From NCBI GenBank assembly GCA_003349915.1, contig QFXE01000017.1, positions 1 through 64,000 of the forward strand: a stretch of 64,000 nucleotides of DNA, written 5' to 3'. The translations under genes were made by a program, and so were the position numbers. The DNA is from an endosymbiont of Escarpia spicata. GTDB taxonomy: Bacteria > Pseudomonadota > Gammaproteobacteria > Chromatiales > Chromatiaceae. The first letter of the stretch is position 1; each line of letters starts with the position of its first letter. This document shows, one piece after another, positions 28,664 to 39,400 of this stretch. Under the pieces are notes generated by a model. It had not been told where the DNA came from and did not search any database. It saw only the letters and a program-made list of their open reading frames with translations.

Positions 28664-28694
28664 CCTGTTGCCAGCTTGATCAGGCCTGCGAAGA

Positions 28695-30518
28695 TCAATC
28701 CTTCTTGCGTGACTGATGTTTCTTCTGCTTTGACTTTTGTTTCCCGCCAGCCTTTTTCTCGCCTGTGTTGTCCTTTCCACGGTGGGATTTCTTGCCTTTG
28801 CCACCGCGACTCCCTTCGTCCAATTCAATGTCCAGTTTCTGCCCGCAGACATAGACCCGACGCAGATGTTGGAAGATATCCTTCGGCATGCCTTCCGGCA
28901 GTTCCACCGTGCTGGAATCCTCACTGATATCGATATGACCGATATGTGCGCCATCGAGACCCGCCTCATTGGCAATAGCGCCAACGATCTCTCGGGGCGA
29001 AACACCATCTTTGTGGCCAACTGCAATGCGGTAGGTTTCGCGTGGGATATCGTCATCTCGCCGCGAGGGCCGCTCTTTACGTTCTTTATGTTTTTTGCCT
29101 TCCCCAGGCCCTCGATCACCACGGGGGGCTTCACCCCGCCCCTGATTCGACTTACGCCCAGGGCGCTCAGACCGGCCGCGCTGTTGAGTCTGTAACTCCT
29201 CAACGATGAAGGGGCGCTCACGCTGGCTCAGGTAGGTCAGCGCGGCGGCAATATCCATCGCGCTCATCTCCTGCTCCTGTTCGAGGCGGCTGAGCAGACG
29301 ATAGTAGTAGTCGAGATCCTGTTCCGCGAGGGTCTCCCGCAGCATCAGCATGAACCGGTCGATGCGGTGTTCGCTGAGATCATCTGCGGTGGGCATTTCC
29401 ATCGCTGGAATACGCTGGCGGGTGTTACGTTCGATGGCCTTCAACAGATGGCGTTCACGGGGCTGTACAAACATCAGAGCCGTGCCTTCGCGCCCTGCCC
29501 GGCCGGTGCGGCCGATACGATGAACATAGGATTCCGGATCATTGGGGATATCGAAATTGACCACGTGGCTGATGCGTTCAACATCCAGGCCACGGGCCGC
29601 GACATCGGTGGCCACCACGATATCGAGCTGGCCTTTTTTCAGCCGGTTGATGGTGCGTTCCCGCATCGTCTGATTCATGTCGCCGTTCAAAGCTTCAGCG
29701 GCAAAACCGTGGGCCTCAAGCTTGTCCGCCACCTCTGCCGTGGAGGTCTTGGTACGCACAAAGACAAGCATCGCATCGAACTTCTCCACTTCCAGTACCC
29801 GGGTCAGGGCATCCATCTTGTGATGGCGGGTCACAACGATGTGGCGCTGCTCGATGGTGGTGACGGTCTCGGTCTTGCCTTTGACCTTGATCTCCATCGG
29901 ATCGGTCAGATGCTTTCGCGCCACACGGCGGATCGCATCCGGCATGGTCGCGGAGAAGAGCGCCACCTGACGTGTCTCCGGTGCCTGATCGAAGATCCAC
30001 TCAATATCATCGACGAAGCCCATCTTCAGCATCTCATCGGCCTCATCCAGCACCAACGCCTGGATGCCCTTCAGAGAGAGTGTGCGGCGACGCAGATGGT
30101 CCATCACCCGTCCCGGTGTCCCAACGATGACATGCACCCCCCGCTTGAGCTGGCGCAGCTGGGTCGACATGCTCTGTCCGCCATAGAGGGGCAGGACGTG
30201 GAATCCCTCCAGATGGCGGGCGTAGCTCTGGAACGCCTCAGAGACCTGCAGTGCCAGCTCACGGGTCGGCGCCAATACCAGCACTTGGGGGTCGCGTTGT
30301 TTCAAATCGATACGGCTCAGCAGCGGCAGAGCAAAGGCTGCGGTTTTGCCGGTGCCGGTCTGGGCCTGGCCCAGCAGATCCCGTCCCTCCAGCAGGTGCG
30401 GAATACACTGTGCCTGCACTGCTGTCGGAGTTTCATACCCCAGCCGCTGGATCGACCTTAAAATAGGCGTGGCCAGTTCGAGATCGTCGAAAACGATAGA
30501 AGTTGGATCGGAAGACAT
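28695..30518 (-). CDS. deaD: DEAD-box RNA helicase (DeaD/CsdA)
   Basis: This encodes 607 residues from the ATG at 30518; GAGG lies upstream, while a GTG four codons earlier overlaps that site. It has the Q motif (TPTAVQAQCIP), Walker A AQTGTGKT, PTRELA, TPGR, DEADEM, SAT, ATDVAARGLD and HRIGRTGRAG. After the helicase core come a dimerisation region, a basic Gly/Arg/Lys-rich linker, a DbpA-type RNA-binding domain (about 488-565; RIAVGHKDGVSPREIVGAIANEAGL) and a Lys-rich tail. This layout matches DeaD/CsdA, which remodels rRNA and mRNA, especially in the cold. A long open frame on the opposite strand is a shadow. Confidence 0.93.
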   Translation of the reverse strand: MSSDPTSIVFDDLELATPILRSIQRLGYETPTAVQAQCIPHLLEGRDLLGQAQTGTGKTAAFALPLLSRIDLKQRDPQVLVLAPTRELALQVSEAFQSYARHLEGFHVLPLYGGQSMSTQLRQLKRGVHVIVGTPGRVMDHLRRRTLSLKGIQALVLDEADEMLKMGFVDDIEWIFDQAPETRQVALFSATMPDAIRRVARKHLTDPMEIKVKGKTETVTTIEQRHIVVTRHHKMDALTRVLEVEKFDAMLVFVRTKTSTAEVADKLEAHGFAAEALNGDMNQTMRERTINRLKKGQLDIVVATDVAARGLDVERISHVVNFDIPNDPESYVHRIGRTGRAGREGTALMFVQPRERHLLKAIERNTRQRIPAMEMPTADDLSEHRIDRFMLMLRETLAEQDLDYYYRLLSRLEQEQEMSAMDIAAALTYLSQRERPFIVEELQTQQRGRSERPGRKSNQGRGEAPRGDRGPGEGKKHKERKERPSRRDDDIPRETYRIAVGHKDGVSPREIVGAIANEAGLDGAHIGHIDISEDSSTVELPEGMPKDIFQHLRRVYVCGQKLDIELDEGSRGGKGKKSHRGKDNTGEKKAGGKQKSKQKKHQSRKKD

Positions 30519-30802
30519 GGGGAACAGCACCTCGAACAGGGAGAAGATCCACCGAGGAGGCTCAATGGAAGGGACGGGAAAGGCGCGTAATTATACAGAT
30601 TTTGGCCATAGCTGGATAGCATCACTCGCTAAAACCTTAAGATTTAGCACTACCGTATCGTTGAACAGACAAAAAATGTTATTGAATTTTCACATTTCAG
30701 CTCCATACTGGCTACTCTTAGTAGGTTATGTTCCTCCCATAACAAATAACCGCCAACCATTTTTCTGGACTGGTGCAGCCACTGTAGGCCCCCATATTTA
30801 CC

Positions 30803-32239
30803 GTGAAAACGTTACGACGACTTTTCAGAAATGCCCCCATGCCTATTGCCATCAAATGGTCAATCGCCATCGGCACCCTGATTTCACTGGTAATGAGCAC
30901 TCTGGGCTGGTTTCTGATCACCCAGCAGAACCGCATCCACATGCGGGAAGTGGGAATTTTCGGCACGGCACTGGTAGAGCAACTCTCTCACTCATCGAGT
31001 GAACCTCTGCTCGCTGACGATCTGTTCAACCTCCAGGGGTTGGTCAGCAGACAGACCCAAAGTCGCGATATCGTGGGTGCTGCCATCATCGGTTTGCGCG
31101 GCCTGCGCGCTGACTCGGGAATCGTGCCGGAAAAGCTGGGCGCTACAGATGAACAGAACTCCCGAGTATGGTTCTGGCGCGATGAAGATGGAATCTCCCA
31201 TCCTGTGATTACCTTCACCGCCCCAATCCGCTTCCGCGACACCACCGCGGGTCAGGCGATCATCACTCTCGACCGGGAATTTCTCGACCGTCATCAGCGC
31301 GCCACGATCCGTATCATCGCCTATGCCACCTTGGGCCTGATCCTGATCGCCGCCCTGCTCTCATACGCACTGAGCCGCAGGCTTTCACGTCCGATCACCC
31401 TGCTTGCACAGGCAGGAGAGAAAAAAATCGGCGCCGACTTTACCGAAAGTATCGATGCGGGGCGCAGAGACGAGATTGGCCAGGTCTACGCCCACTTCGA
31501 TCGTATGTCCTTGGGACTGCTGGAGAAAGATCAGGTTGAAGCGGCCCTCTCCCGCTACGTCTCACCGGTGGTGGCAAACAAGATTCTCTCCAATCTGGCT
31601 CAGCCCCGTCTGCCAAACCAACAGGTGGATGGCTCGGTGCTCTTTTGCGACATTGTCGGTTTTACAGAACTTTCGGAGAATCTGCCGCCTGACGAGGTCG
31701 CAACCATGCTGAACCTCTATCTGGGTTATATCGCCGAAGCAGCCCATCTCAGTCATGGATTTGTCGACAAGTTCATCGGCGACAGTGCCATGATCCTGTT
31801 CGGCGTACCGGATTCAGACCCGAAGCATGGCCAACACGCCATCCGCTGCGCCTGGCTGATTCAGGCACTGGTCAAGCAGCTCAATCGTCAGCGTGTGACT
31901 TCTCCGATCCACTTTCGCATCGGCATCAACAGCGGAGTCATGCTGGCGGGCAATATCGGCATCCCGGAGCGTCTGGAGTTCACCGTTGTGGGTGACACCG
32001 TCAACCTCGCCTCACGGCTCTGCTCCCTGGCGCCGGCGGATGGTATTATCATGAGCGAAACAACTGCCATACAGCCCCATATTGATGAGATGATTGAACT
32101 GACGGAACAAGCACCCATCCAGGTACGCGGACGCAAAAACCCGGTAACACCCTCCATCGCAGGCGCACCCTCCTCCGAATTCGGTCACTGGTTGATGAAT
32201 GCCATCAGCACTATCCTCGACAATGGAACAAGGGGATGA
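30803..32239 (+). CDS. Class III adenylate/guanylate cyclase with HAMP domain
   Basis: This encodes 478 residues (GTG start; an ATG 12 codons later is an alternative and neither has a clear ribosome site). TM1 is at about 16-40, with a periplasmic sensor to about 170, TM2 near 172-193, and HAMP near 195-245. The catalytic domain runs from about 275 to 445 with SVLFCDIVGFTELSE (first metal Asp), DKFIGDSAMILFG (second), RIGINSG and TVVGDTVNLASRL. It should make cAMP or cGMP from an envelope signal. The stop overlaps the next gene by 4 nt, so the lipoprotein downstream is co-translated and may be its partner. Confidence 0.88.
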   Translation: MKTLRRLFRNAPMPIAIKWSIAIGTLISLVMSTLGWFLITQQNRIHMREVGIFGTALVEQLSHSSSEPLLADDLFNLQGLVSRQTQSRDIVGAAIIGLRGLRADSGIVPEKLGATDEQNSRVWFWRDEDGISHPVITFTAPIRFRDTTAGQAIITLDREFLDRHQRATIRIIAYATLGLILIAALLSYALSRRLSRPITLLAQAGEKKIGADFTESIDAGRRDEIGQVYAHFDRMSLGLLEKDQVEAALSRYVSPVVANKILSNLAQPRLPNQQVDGSVLFCDIVGFTELSENLPPDEVATMLNLYLGYIAEAAHLSHGFVDKFIGDSAMILFGVPDSDPKHGQHAIRCAWLIQALVKQLNRQRVTSPIHFRIGINSGVMLAGNIGIPERLEFTVVGDTVNLASRLCSLAPADGIIMSETTAIQPHIDEMIELTEQAPIQVRGRKNPVTPSIAGAPSSEFGHWLMNAISTILDNGTRG

Positions 32240-33162
32240 AACAGCTGCTTCTGCTGACGCTGGTACTCATCAACGGTTGCGCACTCAATCCCCTGAAAAA
32301 AGAGGAGCAGCCCAAGCCGATACCAATAGACGACTCACTTACCAGCGCCCAAACACTGGCACAGGAGGGCCGTTTGGGCGAGGCCGTGGCCCTTCTCGAA
32401 ACTGCCATCCTGCAAGAAAATGACAACACAACCCTTCAGGCAACGCTCGATAAGCTGCAACAACAAAAGAGCACATTACGACATGAGTTACAAAATCGTT
32501 TACTGATTTCAGAGGTCCATGGAATGCAGCGGGAGCTCCCGCTGATGGAGAGGCTCTCCCTTTCGGAATCAGACGACGGCTATCTTCGTTCCAGGCTAAT
32601 GGACAAAAAAACCAGGCTGCAACGCAGCCATAAAGAACTCTCCAACTGCGGCTGGCGTTATGCGAAAACAGACCGGGAGCTGGCAATAACCTGTCTGAAC
32701 CTTGCTCAATCGATCCACAACGACGTCACCGACCTACGGCTGCTCACACAACTGCAGGAGAAAGAGCAGCTTGCCAATGAGACTCATAAACAGGAAGCGC
32801 GTCTGGCGCGCGAAATGGCTTGGACCACTCGCAATCAACAGCGCATTGCACAGGCAAAAAGCTTTTTGAAGCAAAATATTCTGCTTGAAGCGCGTTACCT
32901 GATCAGGCTGGTATTAAAAGAAGACCCCAAAAACAGCGAGGTTAAAAAATTGCTTTCGCAGTTGGAAGTCAAACTCAAAGGTCACGTCGATACCCTGCTG
33001 GAAGCTGGTGACCGACTCTACCGGGATGACGAGATAGAAGGCGCCAAAGCAGCTTGGCACGCGGCCCTGTCCCTGGACCCAAGTGATGAACGGGCCAGAG
33101 AGAAGATCAAGCGCGCCCAGAAAGTACTCGACAACCTGGAATCACTTAAAAAACCGGAGTAA
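32236..33162 (+). CDS. TPR-containing lipoprotein
   Basis: This encodes 308 residues with a lipoprotein signal peptide and lipobox LINGC (Cys at about 15). Residue +2 is Ala, which favours the outer membrane. The rest is helical. TPR-like pairs occur at the N-terminus (AQTLAQEGRLGEAVALLETAI) and C-terminus (AGDRLYRDDEIEGAKAAWHAALSLDPSDERAREKI), with a coiled-coil-rich middle. ATGA overlap with the cyclase gene shows coupling. It could present a periplasmic signal to the cyclase sensor (inference only). No named family recognised. Confidence 0.75.
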   Translation: MKQLLLLTLVLINGCALNPLKKEEQPKPIPIDDSLTSAQTLAQEGRLGEAVALLETAILQENDNTTLQATLDKLQQQKSTLRHELQNRLLISEVHGMQRELPLMERLSLSESDDGYLRSRLMDKKTRLQRSHKELSNCGWRYAKTDRELAITCLNLAQSIHNDVTDLRLLTQLQEKEQLANETHKQEARLAREMAWTTRNQQRIAQAKSFLKQNILLEARYLIRLVLKEDPKNSEVKKLLSQLEVKLKGHVDTLLEAGDRLYRDDEIEGAKAAWHAALSLDPSDERAREKIKRAQKVLDNLESLKKPE

Positions 33163-33182
33163 TTCATCAGCCCGCCGAATCC

Positions 33183-33501
33183 TGCAAGGATCCCGGCTGC
33201 TGATTTCCCAGTTCTCGTGTATAGCCCCTGAATCGAACAGGGTTATGGCCTGTGAAAAGGCCTGAAACAGCAGGACCCAGACGTTGCCGGTGGATATTGG
33301 CCGCTGATCCGGTACAATCCCGCCCTGCGCAATGCGGGACACAAGCCCTTCATGCTGGATACCCCGCGTCCGCGTATCCGTCTCAAGGATTACGCATACA
33401 ATTGGGATGCGCGACAAGGTGCTGCCCCGAACCAATCCGGGATGCGCCAGGCGTCTGATGGAGCTTGTCCAGGAACTGGTCAATCTGCGTTGTGAGACTT
33501 A
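33183..33501 (+). pseudogene. Remnant of pyruvate:ferredoxin oxidoreductase C-terminus (nifJ)
   Basis: Translation gives the characteristic end of pyruvate:ferredoxin/flavodoxin oxidoreductase: an IAYSPC-like VYSP-stop-IEQGYGL, then KGLKQQD...GGYWPLIRYNPALRNAGHKPF, LDTPRPRIRLKDYAYN, a frameshift at the expected N-E, and MRDKVLPRTNPGCARRLMELV to a TAA stop. The first TGA replaces the usual Cys of YSPC/YSHC. A second TGA and one frameshift confirm decay. The upstream part, about 1,000 residues in intact NifJ, is absent. This suggests loss of PFOR by deletion. Confidence 0.75.
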
Positions 33502-33563
33502 ACGAACACATGGCCGGGCAGGAACCCACCAAATTCCAGCCGGTCGCTTAGGAAGCAATTCGG

Positions 33564-34463
33564 ATGATAAAAGCGCTTTCAAGTTGCCTGGTGGGATTAC
33601 TGCTCTCATCAGCTGTCCAGGCGAATAGTTGGCTCCCCAGCAACCCAGTCTCGTTTTACGAAACCAGCTACGAGATGCAGCGTTTTGCCGCAACTCTGAA
33701 CGAAGAATACTGGCTGGCCAATACTGCTGAAGGGACCGAACAGCCGATATCACTCAATGATCGTCCCTACGGCTTTGGCAGGGAACTGAACGACGACAGC
33801 CCTGCAGACTGGAATGGGATCAAACGGGATGCATTCTACTTCATAGGCTACCAGGCAACAGCCATCGCCGTGCTCTACGTAATGCCGGAAAGCATCTCCC
33901 AGTGGAGCGACGAGGACAAAAGCAACTACAGCTTCTCCAAGTGGTGGGATAACGTCTCAAACCCAATCTGGGATGGGGACCACTGGTGGATCAACTACAT
34001 CCTGCATCCCTATTGGGGTATGGCCTACTATACCCGTGCACGGGAGCGCGGTTATGACGAGATGAGTTCATTTTGGGCATCCGTCGCCTTCTCCTCAATG
34101 TATGAATTCGGACTCGAAGCCCTTTTTGAACCGGTTTCGATACAGGATCTGATCTTTACACCCGTGATCGGCAGTATGCTCGGCTACTACGTGGAGGGTG
34201 TGCGTACCAATATCAAGGCGCAGCGCCACTACAGTTTCGGTGATAAATCCCTCCTGGTACTCACAGACCCACTGGGAGCCGCTAACAGCATGGTGGATGG
34301 CTGGTTCGGTAACGATGTGGAATCCGACCTGAAATTCCGATCCTTTGTCAGAGAGAATTACTACACCAACTCAGAACCCGAAGCATGGAGTGACTCGCCC
34401 TATCACACTGAACGCGTGGTAGGTGATTATCTCGGTCTTGAGATGAACCTGAACTGGCGTTAA
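33564..34463 (+). CDS. DUF3943 outer-membrane-type protein
   Basis: This encodes 299 residues with a signal peptide 1-20 (SSAVQANS). The DUF3943 region (about 85-205) contains SNPIWDGDHWWINYILHPYWGMAYYTRARERGY, SFWASVAFSSMYEFGLEALFEPVSIQDLIFTPVIGSMLGYYVEG. The conserved His/Trp/Glu pattern and the amphipathic aromatic strands suggest an envelope protein. The family function is unknown. AGGA lies 10 nt before ATG. It is preceded by the decayed nifJ tail and followed by a REP-like palindrome. Confidence 0.8.
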   Translation: MIKALSSCLVGLLLSSAVQANSWLPSNPVSFYETSYEMQRFAATLNEEYWLANTAEGTEQPISLNDRPYGFGRELNDDSPADWNGIKRDAFYFIGYQATAIAVLYVMPESISQWSDEDKSNYSFSKWWDNVSNPIWDGDHWWINYILHPYWGMAYYTRARERGYDEMSSFWASVAFSSMYEFGLEALFEPVSIQDLIFTPVIGSMLGYYVEGVRTNIKAQRHYSFGDKSLLVLTDPLGAANSMVDGWFGNDVESDLKFRSFVRENYYTNSEPEAWSDSPYHTERVVGDYLGLEMNLNWR

Positions 34464-34492
34464 AAAGGTAGAAAGGTAACAGATTTATTTTC

Positions 34493-34523
34493 GTAGGTCG
34501 GGTTAGCGCAGCGTAACCCGACA
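34493..34523. repeat. Short palindromic repeat
   Basis: GTAGGTCGGGTTA / TAACCCGACA arms surround GCGCAGCG. This is a common gammaproteobacterial intergenic palindrome type. A related diverged form (GTAACCC...GGGTTAC) is at 59786-59813. Confidence 0.6.
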
Positions 34524-34741
34524 AGATCCTACCCCGCAGCAAGCAGGCAGCTTTCCGACAAGTAGCCACGCTACCCGTTGCATGCCTTCTCGTTTCTTTG
34601 ACCAGTCCCAGTCCCACTATCCGAGCCTGCCATCGGTTATACTGACGCATAATCAGGCCGGTTTGAAACCATCAAAATCTATACAACGTAATTTTGGATG
34701 ACCGAGTCATGGGTTACTGATATTTGATCATATGGAAACCG

Positions 34742-36466
34742 ATGCGGCGATTTGTTGTAGTCACCTGCCTGCTGCTGGCCACTGCTGCCGCGCATGCTTT
34801 GGACATAGCGGTGCAGATCGAAGGCCTGGACGGCGAGCAGGAAGCCAATGTGCGTGCTTTCCTCTCCCTGGAGCAGGAGAAGACACGGAAGGGACTGACC
34901 GAGGGTCGGTTGCGTCTGCTACACAGGGAGGCCCCGACGGAGATTCGTCGGGCGCTGCAACCTTTCGGCCACTTCAAACCCAAGGTTGAATCCCGGCTGG
35001 AACAGCATGAGTCAGGTTTTCAAGCCCTCTACCAAATCCAGCCCGGCCCCCGGATAAAACTGGCAAAAGTCGAGTTCAATGTCACCGGTCCAGGCAGGGG
35101 CGATACCCTGTTTGCCATGGGACTCGACCTGCACGAGAACGACTTTCTGGATCAGACCCGTTACAAGGTGCTTAAGCAGCAACTGCTATCCGATGCCATA
35201 GAGGCCGGATATCTCGATGCCAGCTACAGCATCCATGAAGTACGGGTAGACCTGGACAGGTACCAGGCCAAGATCCGCCTGGAACTGGAGAGCGGCCCGC
35301 GCTACCGGTTTGACGAGGTGCGCTTCGTTCAGGACATACTGAATCCCGAGTTTCTTGCACGCTACCTGCGCTTCGGTCCCGGCGACCCGTTCAGCCACGA
35401 ACAGTTGCTGACACTGCAGTCCAACCTTATTGATAGCGAGTACTTCAGCCACGTGGAGGTCCGCACTCTGCGTGATGAGGCAGTGGACGACCGGGTGCCC
35501 ACCGAAGTGGTACTGACGCCCAACAAACCAAACCGTTACCGGATCGGACTCGGTTTCACCACCGACACAGGGCCACGCGTCACCTTGGACTGGAAGCGTC
35601 GTCTACTCGGCCGTAACGGCCACCGCATGCTCAGCGAACTGCGCCTGTCCGCACCTCACAGCTCGTTAAAGACAGAATACACCATCCCACTGGAGCGCCC
35701 GTCCAGGGACTCCCTCTCATTCTCGGCACAGGGAGACCGTTTCGACACCGATGCCCGCCGCGGTGAACGACTGCTGCTCAATAGCGCCCGTTCAGTGGGC
35801 CTGGAGAATCACTGGCGGCGCACCATAGGCATTGACTACTCCTACGAAGACTTTGAGGTGGGTGCACAGGACGACAACGCCTTACTGCTGGTGCCTTACG
35901 TGAGCTGGTCGCAACTGCGCAGTGACGGTCTCTACTACATTCAGCGCGGCCACAGGATCAACCTGCGTTTCGAGGGAGCCGCTGAGCAACTGCTCTCCAG
36001 CACCAGCTACCTCCAGGTTCATACCCACAACAAGCTCATCCGTGGCCTCAGCGACGGCAACTGGCGTATCCTCACCCGCATGGAACTGGGCGCCACCCTG
36101 ACGCAAAATCTGCTGGGACTGCCCGCTTCCAAACGTTTCTTCGCCGGCGGAGACAACAGTGTGCGCGGTTTTGGGTGGGAAGAGATCGGCCCACAGGACT
36201 CGACCGGTGCGGTTATCGGCGGACGTTTTCTGGCGGTGGGCAGTATCGAGTTGGAACGTTTGCTTGCGGAAAAGTGGAGTGCCGCCGTATTCGCCGATGC
36301 AGGCAACGCCTTCGACCCAGATTATGCTGCCGACATCGAATACAGCATCGGTTTCGGCGTGCGCTGGCACTCACCGGTGGGACCCATTCGGGTGGATCTG
36401 GCCAGCGCCCTGAGCCAGGACGAACCCTCAGTGCGTCTGCACATCGTTATCGGTCCCGAGTTATGA
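34742..36466 (+). CDS. tamA: Translocation and assembly module outer-membrane protein TamA
   Basis: This encodes 574 residues from the ATG at 34742 (TTG six codons earlier rejected). The signal peptide is 1-20 (AHA). Three POTRA-like domains follow to about residue 255 (IKLAKVEFNVTGPG, YRFDEVRFVQ), then an Omp85/BamA-type 16-strand barrel with the loop-6 motif VRGF in FFAGGDNSVRGFGWEEIGP, and a C-terminal strand VRLHIVIGPEL. TamA with TamB forms an envelope-spanning system for insertion of outer-membrane proteins and lipid transport. The stop overlaps the tamB start (ATGA), giving tight coupling. Confidence 0.92.
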   Translation: MRRFVVVTCLLLATAAAHALDIAVQIEGLDGEQEANVRAFLSLEQEKTRKGLTEGRLRLLHREAPTEIRRALQPFGHFKPKVESRLEQHESGFQALYQIQPGPRIKLAKVEFNVTGPGRGDTLFAMGLDLHENDFLDQTRYKVLKQQLLSDAIEAGYLDASYSIHEVRVDLDRYQAKIRLELESGPRYRFDEVRFVQDILNPEFLARYLRFGPGDPFSHEQLLTLQSNLIDSEYFSHVEVRTLRDEAVDDRVPTEVVLTPNKPNRYRIGLGFTTDTGPRVTLDWKRRLLGRNGHRMLSELRLSAPHSSLKTEYTIPLERPSRDSLSFSAQGDRFDTDARRGERLLLNSARSVGLENHWRRTIGIDYSYEDFEVGAQDDNALLLVPYVSWSQLRSDGLYYIQRGHRINLRFEGAAEQLLSSTSYLQVHTHNKLIRGLSDGNWRILTRMELGATLTQNLLGLPASKRFFAGGDNSVRGFGWEEIGPQDSTGAVIGGRFLAVGSIELERLLAEKWSAAVFADAGNAFDPDYAADIEYSIGFGVRWHSPVGPIRVDLASALSQDEPSVRLHIVIGPEL

Positions 36467-39400
36467 GCTGGCGCCTCCTCATTCTGCGAGGTCTGGCAAC
36501 CCTGATCAACACCATTCTGCTGGCCTCCATCTGCCTCATCCTCGGACTGGGCTTTGTTGCACACAGCGAAAGCGGCACCCGTTGGCTGTTCGATCTGGCC
36601 AGGGATCTGGCACCGGGTGAGCTGCAGGCAGACAGTCTCAAGGGACGCCTCACAGGCCCGCTGTACCTCACGGGACTCAGCTATAGTGATGGCGACCTGT
36701 TGCTGGAGATCAGCCATCTGAATCTGGACTGGCAGCCCCTCGCCCTGTTGCAACGACGCCTGCAGATCCTCTCCCTGGCACTGAACCAGAGCCGTCTGAC
36801 ACTGCCGCAAACAGCACCGGACGACACCCCAGCCGAGCCCTTTCCCGGCCTCTCCCTACCCCTTGAGCTGGTTTTAAAATCGGTAGAGGTAACCGACTTC
36901 CATCTCATCCAGCCCACGGCTGCCGAACCTGCCATCATCGAACAGATCAGCCTGGCTGCCCAAACTTCCGGTGAAACGCTGAAAATCAATCACCTGGAAG
37001 CCACCGCCCTTGGCGCTCAAGTGGAGGTCAACGGAAATGTACGCCTGGTCCCGACACTGCCCCTGGAATTGCAGTTGCAATGGCGTTATCAGCTGCCGGA
37101 GGGTCCCGGACTGTCAGGACAGGGCCGCGTCGCCGGCAACCTGAGCGAACTCAAACTTGAGCAGACCCTCTCCCCCCCCCTGTCCACAAACCTGAACGCC
37201 ACCCTGTATGAGCTGGAAACAGCACCCCGCTGGGACGCCAAACTGGCGCTGAATGGCTTGGATCTCGGTACCTTCGTCGCTGACTTTCCCGCCAGAGTCA
37301 GCGGGCGGCTCCACACTACCGGCAGCCCCGATGCGGTCAAGACTGACTGCAATCTGAAGCTGACCGGGCACTCCCTGGGCGAACTGAACACGGCACTGGT
37401 TCTCACCTATGAAGCGGGCAGTCTGGTTGCAGACCACCTGCAAATCACCACCCCCGCAGGCGCAAAGATCGAAGGTCACGGACACTACACTGTAGACGAT
37501 GCGCAGGGCGTATTCGATGCCAACCTCTCATGGAGCGACCTGCGCTGGCCCCTGGCTGGGGAGACAATCCAGGTACGCAGCAATCAGGGCCGATTGAAAG
37601 TCGACGGTCAGCCGACGGACTACCACTACCAACTCAACCTGGACGCGCTCATCCCTGATCAGCCTGTACTCACACTGGAGGCATCCGGCAACGGCAATAC
37701 CGATGGCCTGGACTTTGAGGCGCTGCACATCCTCCTGCCTGAAGGAGAGATCGACGGTTCCGGCCGGGTCGGCTGGACACCACAGCCAGCCTGGAATCTA
37801 AATCTTACAGGAACCGGTATCAATCCCGGACTGTTCCATCCCGATTTTCCCGGCAAGCTGGCACTGGATCTGACCAGCCGGGGCCAGCTGTTGGACGACG
37901 ACCTCCAGGTTGAAATGAAACTGGCACGGCTGGATGGTAAGCTGCGTGATTATCCGGTCAAAGCCGATGGCGACCTGAAACTCGCTGCTGAGACGTTACA
38001 AATAGACAGTCTGGCGCTGACCTCAGGCAAAAGCGTGGCCCACATCGATGGTACGGCCGGTGACGTACTGAACCTGGAATGGAGCCTGCAGGCCGATGAC
38101 CTGGCCAGTCTGTGGCCCGGCCTGAGCGGTTCCCTCCTGGGCGAAGGCCGCCTGAGCGGTAGCCGGGAGACCCCACAAATTCACGCCGACATCAGCGGCA
38201 AGGCTATCAGTTTCGAGGCCCATGAGGTGGCTGAACTTCAGGTACAGGCGGCGCTGGATCTGAGTCGCAACCAGCAGGTGGAGCTGGACCTGGCGGCCCA
38301 AGGCCTGAAGTCAGGCGCCCTGCAGTGGAAACAATTGTCACTGAGTGCCAAAGGTGCACGCACCGCACACCACATCGAGCTGAACCTGGTCAGTCAAAAG
38401 GCACCGGCAGCGCAACTGACTGTTGATGCCGGGCTGGATGAAAACAACAGCTGGAGCGGACATCTGCAGACACTGGCCCTCACGCTGCCTGAAATCGGCC
38501 GTTGGGATCTGGAGCGCCCCACCGCTTTTATTCTGGCAGCCAAAACCCAACGGGTGCAGAACCTCTGTCTGGCTGCCCACGAAGGGCGCCTGTGCACTGA
38601 TTTCGACAGGAATGCGGAGCATGGCTGGAAGGCAAAACTGGACGCCCCGGCCTTTCCCCTAACCTTCTTCCAGCAGTGGCTGCCACCAGAGCTGGCACTT
38701 ACAGGACACAGCGACCTGGCAGCAGATTTTCACACCGATCCCGAGGGGACAATCCTCGGCCATGCCGATATCAAACTACCCAAGGGAGAACTGGTTTTCG
38801 AACTGAATGGTGAACCCCGCCAAGTGGATTTCTCCGGTGGCGGTCTACAGGGGAAGCTGGACGCCAAGGGTGCCCATGCTGAAATCACTATCCCTCTGGC
38901 CGATCTGGGAGAGATCGATGGGGAGATACGTCTGCCAGGGCTGAATGCCGCAGACATGGACCTGGAAAAGCAACCCCTGGCGGGTCACCTGAAGGCACGT
39001 CTCAACGACCTGGGTCTGGCCTCAGTGGCGGCACCGCAACTGCAGAACGTGGCAGGTTTCATCGATGTGGATTTCTCCCTGTCCGGCCTTGTGGGTAAGC
39101 CCGAATTAAAGGGCGAAGCGGAGCTGAAGGAGGGTGCCCTGGACATCCCTGAACTGGGGTTGGAACTGCGCGATATTGGCATGAACATAAATGCCCCAAC
39201 GCTGGACCGGCTGGTGCTGCAGGGTAAAGTCAGTTCCGGCAACGGCATCCTGACGCTGGAGGGCGAAACTCTCGTCAAACCGAAAGAGGGTTATCCCACC
39301 CGCCTCAAGATACAGGGAAAGGATTGGGTAGCGGTAAACATCCCGGAAGCGGAGATGCACGTATCACCGGATCTGCTGATCCTGCACAACAGCAAACGCT

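Noticed and set aside
29367-30461. 364-codon open frame opposite deaD
   Set aside because: It lies antisense to a complete DEAD-box helicase with all motifs. Its composition (Gln/His-rich, no motif) is that of a shadow frame in GC-rich DNA.
33142-33483. 113-codon minus-strand frame
   Set aside because: The plus strand of the same DNA encodes the recognisable end of PFOR, so the minus frame is its shadow.
34464-34741. Promoter for tamA around TTGACC (about 34598) and TATACT (about 34637)
   Set aside because: The spacing between the two boxes does not fit a sigma-70 promoter and each partner box is poor.
36175-36462. 96-codon 5' extension of TamB
   Set aside because: It overlaps the essential C-terminal strands of tamA in another frame; the ATGA junction and the membrane anchor right after ATG 36463 fix the start there.
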